Under the pieces are notes generated by a model, which did not search any database, was not told where the DNA came from, and saw only the letters and a list, made by a program, of their open reading frames with translations. Positions 22,369-30,169 of a stretch of DNA of 38,032 nt are shown here, in pieces; position 1 is the first letter of the stretch; every line of letters starts with the position of its first letter. Source of the DNA: RGIG3009 sp045648765. Its GTDB lineage: Bacteria > Bacillota > Clostridia > Oscillospirales > Acutalibacteraceae. The translations under genes and the position numbers were made by a program. The DNA lies in contig JAZROQ010000062.1 in NCBI GenBank assembly GCA_045648765.1, positions 1 through 38,032 on the forward strand, written 5' to 3'.

Positions 22369-24792
22369 ATGGATAATCAAAGTTTTTTAGATATTCGCCG
22401 CCGCATTTTATCGCGTGATTTTTCACGTATGAATGCGGTTCAACAACAAGCGGTTTTTCAAACGGAAGGCCCATTGCTCATTTTGGCGGGTGCCGGCAGC
22501 GGAAAAACCACCGTGCTTGTTAACCGTATTGCCAATTTGGTGCGCTACGGTAAAGCCTATCACAGTGCACAGATGCCTGTGCTTTCGCCGCAACAAGAAG
22601 AACTGTTGCGCCGTCAAGCGGCGGGCGAGATGCCGTTGAACGAGGAAACCTATCGTTTGTGTGCGGTGGAGCCTTGCCCGGCTTGGCGCATTTTGGCCAT
22701 CACGTTTACCAACAAAGCGGCGGGTGAACTCAAAGACCGTTTGGCGCTTATGTTGGGGGAAGAAGGCACACAAGTGATGGCCGGCACTTTCCACTCGTTT
22801 TGTGCGCGTATTTTGCGCACCGACGGCATGGCGCTTGGTTATTCGGCGCATTTTACAATTTACGATACCGACGATAGCCGCCGTTTGATGAAAGAGTGCA
22901 TGAAAACGCTGAACATTGAAGAACGCGTTATCGGCCACAAACAGATTTTAAGTGAAATCAGCCGTGCAAAAGACAGTTTGCTTTCACCCAAAGATTTTGC
23001 CGAACAAGCGGGCGCGGATTTTCGGCTCAAAAAAATTGCCGATTGCTACGAACTATATCAAAAGCGCTTGCGCGAAGCAGATGCCATGGATTTTGACGAT
23101 TTGCTGTGCCGTACGGTCGAGTTGTTAGAAATCGATGAGCAAGTATTGCAAAAATATCAAAACCGTTTTCGTTATATTATGATCGACGAATATCAAGATA
23201 CCAACCACGCGCAATACCGTTTGGTTAGTTTGTTGGCACAAAAAAGCGGCAATTTGTGTGTGGTGGGGGACGATGACCAAAGTATTTATAAATTCCGCGG
23301 TGCCACCATTGAAAATATTTTGAACTTTGAAGAACAGTTTTCAAGCTGTGCGGTCATCCGTTTGGAACAAAACTATCGTTCCACACAAAATATTTTGGAT
23401 GCCGCCAATGCCGTGATTGCGCAAAACGTAAACCGCAAAGGCAAAACACTGTGGACACAAAACGGCAAAGGGGAATTGTTGCAACAACACACGTTGGAAA
23501 ACGAAGACGAAGAAGGCCGCTTTATTGCGCAAACGGTGCTGGACAAAGTGGCAACGGGTGATTTTCGGTATAGCGATTTTGCGGTGCTGTACCGCGCCAA
23601 CGCGCAATCCAACGCTATTGAACGCGCGCTGGTTAAAAGCGGTGTGCCGTACCGTATTTTTGGCGGTCACCGTTTTAACGACACCAAAGAAGTGCGCGAT
23701 GCGGTTGCCTATTTGCGGGTTATCAACAATCCCGACGATAGCGTGAGTTTGCGCCGCATCATCAACGAACCCAAACGAGGAATCGGTGATACCACGTTGG
23801 ACAAAGCTGCCGCATTGGCAGAAGAACAAGGCATTTCGCTGTATACGGTGCTTTCCCACGCGGATGAATACAGTGATTTAAGCCGTTCGGCTTCCAAAAT
23901 TCTTGCGTTTATACATATGATGGATGATTTGCGCGACCGCATGAATGAGCTGACTTTGCATAAACTGTATGAGGAAATGCTCAGGCAAACCGGCTATCTT
24001 GCCATGTGGCAAATGGCAGGCGATGCAGAAGCCGCGCGTGTGGAAAACCTTAACGAATTGGCATCCTCGCTCATCAGTTACGAGGAACATTGCGAAGACT
24101 TGCCGCAACTTTCGGGCTTTTTGGAAGAAAACGCCTTGATGACCGACATTGATAACTACGATACATCTGCCGATGCCATGGTACTGATGACCATGCACGC
24201 CGCCAAAGGTTTGGAATTCCCGGTTGTGTTCTTGCCCGGCTTCGAGGATGGTATTTTCCCCGGCATGCAAACCATGTTCCGCCCCGACGAACTGGAAGAA
24301 GACCGCCGCCTTTGCTATGTGGCTATCACGCGCGCCAAGCAAGAACTGTATATCACCAACGCGCAAAGCCGTATGTTGTACGGTTCTACCACGCGCAATG
24401 CGCCGTCGCGGTTTTTGGAAGATATCCCCAAAACGCTTGTGGAAGAACACAAACCCGCGCCGCGTTATAGTTATGGCGGCAGTTTGGGCGGCAGCAGTTG
24501 GGGGAACTCCTATTCGCCAAACAAAACAGTAATTTCGGCGCAAACCACGCGCCGCGAAACGGTACGTACCGAAAATTTCGGTGGTGGCATTTCTACCGCC
24601 AAACCCAAACAAGCGCCTGCGGCAACATCGACCGCATGGGCGGTGGGTGACGTGGTCAGCCACAAAACGTTTGGTACCGGCACCATCACGGCGGTACAAG
24701 CCATGGGCGGTGATACGTTGCTGACTATTCAGTTTGATAAGGCCGGTCTGAAAAAACTCATGGCAACGTTTGCAAAACTCAAAAAAGAATAA
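22369..24792 (+). CDS. pcrA: ATP-dependent DNA helicase PcrA (UvrD/Rep family)
   Basis: PcrA (807 residues) is a superfamily 1A 3'-5' helicase acting in repair, plasmid replication and removal of RecA from DNA. Motif I GAGSGKTT is at 41-48, motif II DEYQDT at 273-278, motif III GDDDQSIYKFRGA at about 300-312, and the late motifs TMHAAKGLEFPVVF and YVAITRAK are present. The C-terminus has the Tudor-like RNA polymerase-binding segment (VGDVVSHKTFGTGTI). An extra block of about 40 residues (61-104) sits between motif I and motif Ia. AAGGAG lies upstream of ATG 22369. Confidence 0.95.
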   Translation: MDNQSFLDIRRRILSRDFSRMNAVQQQAVFQTEGPLLILAGAGSGKTTVLVNRIANLVRYGKAYHSAQMPVLSPQQEELLRRQAAGEMPLNEETYRLCAVEPCPAWRILAITFTNKAAGELKDRLALMLGEEGTQVMAGTFHSFCARILRTDGMALGYSAHFTIYDTDDSRRLMKECMKTLNIEERVIGHKQILSEISRAKDSLLSPKDFAEQAGADFRLKKIADCYELYQKRLREADAMDFDDLLCRTVELLEIDEQVLQKYQNRFRYIMIDEYQDTNHAQYRLVSLLAQKSGNLCVVGDDDQSIYKFRGATIENILNFEEQFSSCAVIRLEQNYRSTQNILDAANAVIAQNVNRKGKTLWTQNGKGELLQQHTLENEDEEGRFIAQTVLDKVATGDFRYSDFAVLYRANAQSNAIERALVKSGVPYRIFGGHRFNDTKEVRDAVAYLRVINNPDDSVSLRRIINEPKRGIGDTTLDKAAALAEEQGISLYTVLSHADEYSDLSRSASKILAFIHMMDDLRDRMNELTLHKLYEEMLRQTGYLAMWQMAGDAEAARVENLNELASSLISYEEHCEDLPQLSGFLEENALMTDIDNYDTSADAMVLMTMHAAKGLEFPVVFLPGFEDGIFPGMQTMFRPDELEEDRRLCYVAITRAKQELYITNAQSRMLYGSTTRNAPSRFLEDIPKTLVEEHKPAPRYSYGGSLGGSSWGNSYSPNKTVISAQTTRRETVRTENFGGGISTAKPKQAPAATSTAWAVGDVVSHKTFGTGTITAVQAMGGDTLLTIQFDKAGLKKLMATFAKLKKE

Positions 24793-24795
24793 ACA

Positions 24796-24830
24796 AAAAG
24801 GCTGTGCTTTATCACAGCCTTTTTCTTTTT
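24796..24830 (+). terminator. pcrA terminator
   Basis: GGCTGTG (24800-24806) pairs with CACAGCC (24813-24819) around CTTTAT, followed by TTTTTT with a C, then more T's. It lies 4 nt after the pcrA stop. Confidence 0.88.
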
Positions 24831-24869
24831 TTATCACCAAAACCCGCCTCCTTCGTATACTGACAATGA

Positions 24870-24888
24870 AGGGTTGACTTGTCACCCT
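24870..24888 (+). promoter_or_regulatory. Inverted repeat in the upstream region of the cysteine-rich gene
   Basis: AGGGTTGAC (24870-24878) pairs with GTCACCCT (24881-24888) with one bulged T and a TT spacer. A TTGACT at 24874 could be a -35 box, but the best -10 (TAACAT, 24895-24900) is only 15 bp away, so this is not a clean sigma-A promoter. The palindrome could be an operator or part of a promoter for another sigma factor. Confidence 0.35.
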
Positions 24889-24913
24889 ATCTTGTAACAT
24901 AGGAGGTTTTGTT

Positions 24914-25705
24914 ATGTCTGACAACAAATACATGCCCAACAACGGATGCAAAGAAGCGGTCTGCATTGATGCCGGCAGAGTCTATGATTCTTGTTCGGAC
25001 AAAGACTGTTTGGAAGATTTGCGGGTGTTTTTTACCGAACGCGACCAAATGGTGATTGATCACGCTGTCAGCGTTCGCGCAAAAAAAGCAGAGGTAGTTT
25101 CCACGTATATCGATGTAGAAGCCTTGCCGTTTAATCGTGGATACTATTCTTGCGATTTAACGTTCTTCTTCTGTGTCGATTTGGAAGTCTATACCGGTCA
25201 CGGCGGCGGTTGTTGCAGTGTCAGCGGCGTTGCCGTTTTCCAAAAGAAAGTCATTTTGTATGGCAGCGAAGGCAATGTAAAAGTGTTTGCCGGCGAATTT
25301 TCGCCCGATTGCCACGACCGTCAAGAAATGCCCACGCGCAACATGCCGCGGTGCTGTGTGCAAATTGCCGAACCGGTTGTGCTTTCGGCACGGTTGGCCG
25401 AAAAATGCAACTGCGCGTGCGCTTGTGATTGCTGCGCATCGTCGATTCCCGCAACTCTTTGCGAACGGTTTGGCGGCAGTTTTGTAGACTGCGATACAGA
25501 AAAAATCGTTTTGGTCACCTTGGGCATTTTCACCATTGTGCAATTGGTACGAAACGTGCAAATGTTAGTGCCGGTATACGATTTTTGTGTTCCTGCCAAG
25601 GAATGCTGCCCCAACACCGAAAACCCGTGCGATATGTTCAAAAAAATGTGTTTCCCTGTTGACGAATTCTTTCCGCCCAAAAGTGATAACTCCTGCGGGT
25701 GCTGA
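24914..25705 (+). CDS. Cysteine-rich protein of unknown function
   Basis: I do not recognise a functional family for this 263-residue protein. It holds 26 cysteines (about 10 percent), including a tight cluster CNCACACDCC from about residue 165, a CC pair near residue 95, and a C-terminal CGC. No signal peptide is visible. The middle has an alternating beta-like pattern (STYIDVEALPFNRGYYS, then VAVFQKKVILYGSEGNVKVF). A hydrophobic stretch IVLVTLGIFTIVQLV near residue 200 may be a strand or buried core. AGGAGG lies before the ATG. Such Cys-rich cytoplasmic proteins in spore formers are often coat or metal-binding proteins; that is a guess. Confidence 0.8.
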   Translation: MSDNKYMPNNGCKEAVCIDAGRVYDSCSDKDCLEDLRVFFTERDQMVIDHAVSVRAKKAEVVSTYIDVEALPFNRGYYSCDLTFFFCVDLEVYTGHGGGCCSVSGVAVFQKKVILYGSEGNVKVFAGEFSPDCHDRQEMPTRNMPRCCVQIAEPVVLSARLAEKCNCACACDCCASSIPATLCERFGGSFVDCDTEKIVLVTLGIFTIVQLVRNVQMLVPVYDFCVPAKECCPNTENPCDMFKKMCFPVDEFFPPKSDNSCGC

Positions 25706-25706
25706 A

Positions 25707-25735
25707 TTGACTTTTTAAAGCGGGCGTGATACTAT
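25707..25735 (+). promoter_or_regulatory. trmO promoter
   Basis: TTGACT (25707-25712), 17 bp, TACTAT (25730-25735). The -35 begins one base after the stop codon of the upstream gene. Confidence 0.7.
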
Positions 25736-25765
25736 GAAAGCACTCTGACAAAAAGGATGCTGTTT

Positions 25766-26449
25766 ATGAACTCGTTGCCCGACTTGCAAGTCATTGCTCA
25801 TATCCACAACGATTTCCCCGAAAAGTTTGGGATTCCCCGCCAAAGCGGGTTGGTACCGGGGATGATTTCCACCATTGTTTTTGAACCCGCCTACCGCAAC
25901 CCCGAAGCATTGCGCGGTCTGGAGCAGTATTCCCACGTATGGCTTTTGTGGCTTTTTTCTGAAACCATGCGGGAAGAATGGAGCCCTACTGTTCGGCCGC
26001 CGCGCTTGGGTGGTAACCGTCGCGTGGGGGTGTTTGCCACACGCTCTCCGTTTCGTCCCAATCCTGTGGGTTTGTCCTCTGTACGGTTGGAAGCGATCGA
26101 AAACACCAAAACCGATGGGTTAGTACTTAAAGTATCCGGTGCGGATTTAAAAGACGGTACTCCCATTGTGGATATTAAACCGTATATCACCTATACCGAT
26201 TCTCATCCCGATGCAGTGAGTGGTTTTGCCGATAACGTCAAAGAGTACCGCTTGTCGGTAGAATTTCCCGCAGAACTGCTGTGCCGAGTCCCCGAAAAGG
26301 ATCGTTCAACGCTAATAGCGGTGTTGGAACAAGACCCACGCCCCTCGTATCAAAACGATACCGAACGGGTATACGCTATGAGTTTTGCCAAACAACAAAT
26401 CCGTTTTCGCGTTTCCGACGGCACACTCACGGTAATCGATGTACAATAA
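25766..26449 (+). CDS. trmO: tRNA (N6-threonylcarbamoyladenosine(37)-N6)-methyltransferase TrmO
   Basis: TrmO/TsaA (227 residues) adds a methyl group to t6A37 in certain tRNAs using S-adenosylmethionine. The N-terminal domain has GIPRQSGLVPGM, the HVWLLWLF strand, RPPRLGGNRRVGVFATRSPFRPNPVGLS and DGTPIVDIKPYI. The C-terminal domain ends with the family block DPRPSYQND...YAMSFAKQQIRF. ATG 25766 is preferred to the ATG at 25757, because the latter overlaps the ribosome-binding site AAAAGGA. It has its own promoter and terminator. Confidence 0.92.
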   Translation: MNSLPDLQVIAHIHNDFPEKFGIPRQSGLVPGMISTIVFEPAYRNPEALRGLEQYSHVWLLWLFSETMREEWSPTVRPPRLGGNRRVGVFATRSPFRPNPVGLSSVRLEAIENTKTDGLVLKVSGADLKDGTPIVDIKPYITYTDSHPDAVSGFADNVKEYRLSVEFPAELLCRVPEKDRSTLIAVLEQDPRPSYQNDTERVYAMSFAKQQIRFRVSDGTLTVIDVQ

Positions 26450-26483
26450 AAAACACCCGCTTTTTAAAGCGGGTGTTTTTTTA
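26448..26483. terminator. Bidirectional terminator between trmO and the U32 gene
   Basis: ACACCCGCTTT (26453-26463) pairs with AAAGCGGGTGT (26466-26476). A T-run follows on the plus strand (26476-26482), and a run of A's precedes it on the plus strand, giving T's for the minus-strand gene. It serves both convergent genes. Confidence 0.9.
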
Positions 26484-28508
26484 CAAAACGCCTCGTTTGT
26501 ATAATCCTCGCGTAAAATCTTTTGGCGGTTTTCCACCGCGACGATATTCATCAATGATTTTTGCCACGCGAGCGGGGGATTCGTCGGTGAAATGCAAATA
26601 TAAAAAGTCAAAGGCCGATAATTCCGACAATTTATCCGCCAAATATAATGGGACGGCGTTTAACAGTTCACTGCATTCACCCGCACATTGTACGGGGAAT
26701 TCTGCGCCTCGGCGGTCGGTGAGTGACCCGTGTCCACCGCAAGCAAGGCAACTTCCCGCCGCTTGCACGGGGCAAGCGCGCAGCAGCATCAATGGTTGCC
26801 GACCATAGGCAAACAAACCAACGCACCCTTTGCCTTGGGCAAACCGCATTTGCGGGAACGTCAATTCAAACGATAACATAGCCGCTGCGCAACCGTCTTC
26901 GGCGGCGGCAGATAACGACTCGGAGTTTGTAATATTCATAAACGCGCCCGCAATTGGTGTCAGGCCTGCTTGTTTGGCAAGCGGCACAGCGCCCACGTTG
27001 TTGCACAGGGCAAAAGCGGCGCCTTTTTCGGCAGCGCGTTGCAATTGTTGCAAAATACGCTCTTCTTGCCCAAACAATCCGCGCGGGATTTCTACGCCCC
27101 AATTTTTGGCTTCGGGTATAATTCCCAACGGAAGTACCCACCAATCGGCATCACCGCGCATAGAAGAAAGAGAAGAAACACGTGCTACCAAACCCGAAAG
27201 CGTGCCATGCGGCAATGTGTTTTTGGGCGGGATAGCAGATTCGTTATAGCAAATCGGTTTGGTGCGTCCGCGTAACAACAACAAATCTTCCAACACTTGA
27301 CGGCGCAAGGCATTGACTGCCGAAAGCGGAACAGCAGCAGCGGGTGGTTCACTTGCAACCGCTGCAAACGGAGTACCGCCCGATTTTTCCAAACTTTGAC
27401 GTAACCGTTCAGGGGGGAGCGGTTGCGACAAGGTGGGAGCCGTTTCGTCAATGGCAGAAACCATGTTGCCGTCATTATCTGTGGCGGTGACTGCCAAAGG
27501 CTCGGTTGCTAAAGATAACGTCACCGGTACACGCGGCAATTCTCGATTATACAGGTGCGCCAACCGATTAAGCACAGCGGGGGAGGCAATATCCTCGGCA
27601 CGACGCATGCCAAATAACGAGGTGTCGCGTTTGCCGACAAAATACCCATCGGTAAATCCTGTGCGAGAAAAAACCGCTTGCAGGTCGTCCAAAAGTTGTG
27701 TGTCTAATTTTTTCCCGTCCAAAATACCGCGCAAAACGGCGGTGGTGGCGGCAACATATTCGGGGCGTTTCATGCGCCCTTCAATTTTCAGCGAAGCAAC
27801 GCCCAACTCTTTTAACTCGTCAATATGTGCATACAACGAATGATCTTTCAAACTGAGAGCAGCTTCGGTTTCTTTGGGTTGATGCCCCACGGCAAACGGC
27901 AGACGACACGGTTGTGCGCACAACCCGCGATTCCCGCTGCGCCCACCCAACATGGCAGATAATTCGCATTGTCCGGAAACACTCATACACAGAGCACCAT
28001 GCACAAACACTTCTAACTCCACACCCAAATCGGCGCACGCGGCGATTTCTTTTTTGGACATTTCACGTGCCAATACCACGCGAGAAAATCCAACATCTTT
28101 TAACCGACGTACTCCGGCGGGGGAGTGGCAAGAAAGTTGAGTGGAGGCATGAAGCGGCATAGAGGGGGCGGCGGCGTGAATATGCCGTGCTAAACCGCGG
28201 TCTTGCACAATCAGTGCATCGGCACCGCAATCGCAGGCGGCTTTGGCAATTTCCAACGCTGCCGAAAATTCTTTGTCGGTGACCAAGGTGTTGAGTGCCA
28301 CGTGCACCTTTACACCGCGGGCATGGCAAAAAGCCACCGCCTCACGCAACGAGGAGGTGGCGTCTGATTGTTCGGTTATGGAAAAATTCGATGCATGACG
28401 ACGGGCATTAAAAGAGCCCACTCCCAAATACACCGCATCGGCGCCGGTGTATGCCGCCGCGACCATGGATTCCCACGAACCGGCAGGGGATAACAATTCC
28501 GGTATCAT
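26481..28508 (-). CDS. U32 peptidase-family protein with C-terminal extension
   Basis: This 675-residue protein starts with the U32 fold (PELLSPAGSWESMVAAAYTGADAVYLG, then LHASTQLSCHSPAG). It carries the four cysteines that in E. coli-type U32 proteins hold an Fe-S cluster (C174, C181, C197, C201, in the context HGALCMSVSGQC and CAQPC). RlhA and TrhP/TrhO-type members hydroxylate rRNA or tRNA rather than cut proteins, so an RNA-hydroxylation role is more likely than proteolysis. The C-terminal half resembles the DUF3656-type extension. ATG 28508 follows the zapA stop by one base; the longer in-frame start lies inside zapA. Confidence 0.88.
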   Translation of the reverse strand: MIPELLSPAGSWESMVAAAYTGADAVYLGVGSFNARRHASNFSITEQSDATSSLREAVAFCHARGVKVHVALNTLVTDKEFSAALEIAKAACDCGADALIVQDRGLARHIHAAAPSMPLHASTQLSCHSPAGVRRLKDVGFSRVVLAREMSKKEIAACADLGVELEVFVHGALCMSVSGQCELSAMLGGRSGNRGLCAQPCRLPFAVGHQPKETEAALSLKDHSLYAHIDELKELGVASLKIEGRMKRPEYVAATTAVLRGILDGKKLDTQLLDDLQAVFSRTGFTDGYFVGKRDTSLFGMRRAEDIASPAVLNRLAHLYNRELPRVPVTLSLATEPLAVTATDNDGNMVSAIDETAPTLSQPLPPERLRQSLEKSGGTPFAAVASEPPAAAVPLSAVNALRRQVLEDLLLLRGRTKPICYNESAIPPKNTLPHGTLSGLVARVSSLSSMRGDADWWVLPLGIIPEAKNWGVEIPRGLFGQEERILQQLQRAAEKGAAFALCNNVGAVPLAKQAGLTPIAGAFMNITNSESLSAAAEDGCAAAMLSFELTFPQMRFAQGKGCVGLFAYGRQPLMLLRACPVQAAGSCLACGGHGSLTDRRGAEFPVQCAGECSELLNAVPLYLADKLSELSAFDFLYLHFTDESPARVAKIIDEYRRGGKPPKDFTRGLYKRGVL

Positions 28509-28509
28509 A

Positions 28510-28812
28510 TCACGAATACAAACGGCGCAACGCTTCCATTTCGGCACGGAGCGCTTGGGTTTCTTCCAAATACGATGCCACTTGCGACCGCAAACGGTCT
28601 GCGGCAAGTTCCGCTTTACGTGCGCGGTCCAAATTGTTGACCGCCGCCAACACCGCCGCCATGTTTTGCGACAAACGCGGATTAGCCTCTAACATTTCGC
28701 GTATGGTTTGGTCCAGTTCGCGTCCGATATCCTTGATATATTCGACCGAATCGTCGGAAGAAACGGTATATTGAGCACCTGCAATCGACAAAGTTACTCG
28801 ATTTTGTGACAT
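28510..28812 (-). CDS. zapA: Cell division protein ZapA
   Basis: ZapA (100 residues) binds FtsZ filaments and promotes Z-ring bundling. The N-terminal beta region NRVTLSIAGAQYTVSSDDSVEYI is typical, followed by a long coiled coil (about residues 28-98) rich in Ala, Glu, Leu and Arg. It is preceded by AAAGGGGGC and a consensus promoter. It is co-transcribed with the U32 gene with a one-base gap, a pairing that I regard as common in Clostridia. Confidence 0.88.
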   Translation of the reverse strand: MSQNRVTLSIAGAQYTVSSDDSVEYIKDIGRELDQTIREMLEANPRLSQNMAAVLAAVNNLDRARKAELAADRLRSQVASYLEETQALRAEMEALRRLYS

Positions 28813-28835
28813 ATGTTTAGCCCCCTTTATCTTTC

Positions 28836-28864
28836 AGTATAGCCCATTACCGCCCAAAATGCAA
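28836..28864 (-). promoter_or_regulatory. zapA promoter
   Basis: Minus strand: TTGCAT (28864-28859), 17 bp, TATACT (28841-28836). It is divergent from the oxidoreductase promoter 28883-28911; the two -35 boxes are only 18 bp apart. Confidence 0.78.
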
Positions 28865-28882
28865 CCGAAAAATCCCCTAATC

Positions 28883-28911
28883 TTGACAGCACTTTGGCAG
28901 ATGGGTATAAT
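28883..28911 (+). promoter_or_regulatory. Promoter of the two FAD-oxidoreductase genes
   Basis: A perfect consensus: TTGACA (28883-28888), 17 bp, TATAAT (28906-28911). It lies inside the longer open frame that begins at 28859, which argues that the true gene start is the ATG at 28940. Confidence 0.88.
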
Positions 28912-28939
28912 ACTGGATAATAGGGAAAGGGGCGGTTTT

Positions 28940-30169
28940 ATGACACCGTGTTATGATGTGATTATTGTCGGCGGCGGCGCATCGGGCTTGGCGGCGGCGG
29001 TATTCTGCGCGCGTTTTTCAAAAAAGACCATTTTGGTGTTGGAACGTTTACCGCGCGTGGGTAAAAAACTGCTTGCTACCGGCAACGGCACGTGCAATAT
29101 CAGCAATCGACACAGCAACCCTTCCCACTACCACGGTGAAAATGCTGCCAAATTCACTTCCTTTGCATTGTCGCAGTTTCCGCCGTCTGCGTGTGCCGAG
29201 TTTTTTGATTCGCTCGGTGTGCTGTGCGTGGATGAAGAAAACGGTCGCACGTATCCTTTTTGCCGTCAAGCGGCAGCCGTGCTGGACTGTTTGCGCTTGG
29301 AACTGCAAAAGCGCGGTGTCTCCGAACAATGCGACACAACAGTAACTGCACTCACACCTCATAACAACGGTTGGAAAGTGAGCACCAATAACGGCGAATA
29401 TGTCGGCAAACAAGTTCTTTTGTGCACCGGCGGTGCGGCAGCACCTTCGTTGGGCGGCAGTGCCGAAAGTTATGCTTTGGCAACCGCACTCGGTCACCAA
29501 AAGACACCGCTGTTTCCTTCCATTGTGCAAGTTAAAACCGAAACCGAATGGGTGCGCGCCGTCAAAGGTTTACGCACCGATGCAACGGTGACGTTTGCAC
29601 TCGACGGAAAACCATTGTGTTCACACACAGATGAATTGCTATTCACCGAATATGGAATTTCCGGTCCCGCGGTTATGCAGATTTCCCGTGTGGTAGGGGA
29701 TTGGGAACGCAAAAAGAAAGGAAAAATGACCGCAGTAATCGATCTTTTACCCACGTTTTCCAAAGAGCAAGCGGCGTCCATTATCGCTTCACGCGGTGAT
29801 CGTTTGGGTGAAGATTTCTTTACGGGTGTGTTGCACAAACGTATTGGGCAAACTATCTGTCGTGCAGCCGGATTTTCGTTGTCGCAAAACATGGCGAACT
29901 TAACCGCCGAACAACAAAAAAACTTGGTAAACACAGTTAAACACTTTACTCTTAACGTCACAGGCACACAAGGCTTTGGTGGAGCGCAAGTTACCGCAGG
30001 TGGTATCTCTACCTCGCAAATTAATCCGCAAACCATGGAATCTTGCTTGGCAAAAGGGGTGTATCTGTTGGGAGAGCTGCCCGACGTCGACGGTGATTGT
30101 GGAGGGTATAATTTGCATTGGGCATGGGCTTCGGCTTATGTGGCGGCAAAGGCGGTGTGCAAAGCATGA
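28940..30169 (+). CDS. NAD(P)/FAD-dependent oxidoreductase, HI0933/YhiN (BaiN-like) family
   Basis: This 409-residue flavoprotein opens with the FAD-binding DVIIVGGGASGLAAA (about residues 6-20). It has the family block LLATGNGTCNISN and ends with the second FAD-contact motif GGYNLHWAWASAYVAAKAV. Members are called HI0933/YhiN; a related clostridial protein, BaiN, reduces bile-acid intermediates, but most have no known substrate. ATG 28940 follows AAAGGGG. Its stop overlaps the next gene's ATG by four bases (ATGA), so the two flavoproteins are translationally coupled. Confidence 0.88.
   Translation: MTPCYDVIIVGGGASGLAAAVFCARFSKKTILVLERLPRVGKKLLATGNGTCNISNRHSNPSHYHGENAAKFTSFALSQFPPSACAEFFDSLGVLCVDEENGRTYPFCRQAAAVLDCLRLELQKRGVSEQCDTTVTALTPHNNGWKVSTNNGEYVGKQVLLCTGGAAAPSLGGSAESYALATALGHQKTPLFPSIVQVKTETEWVRAVKGLRTDATVTFALDGKPLCSHTDELLFTEYGISGPAVMQISRVVGDWERKKKGKMTAVIDLLPTFSKEQAASIIASRGDRLGEDFFTGVLHKRIGQTICRAAGFSLSQNMANLTAEQQKNLVNTVKHFTLNVTGTQGFGGAQVTAGGISTSQINPQTMESCLAKGVYLLGELPDVDGDCGGYNLHWAWASAYVAAKAVCKA

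Noticed and set aside
23878..24966. A 362-codon minus-strand frame opposite pcrA
   Set aside because: Shadow of the pcrA coding frame; composition is low-complexity antisense and no start signals were found.
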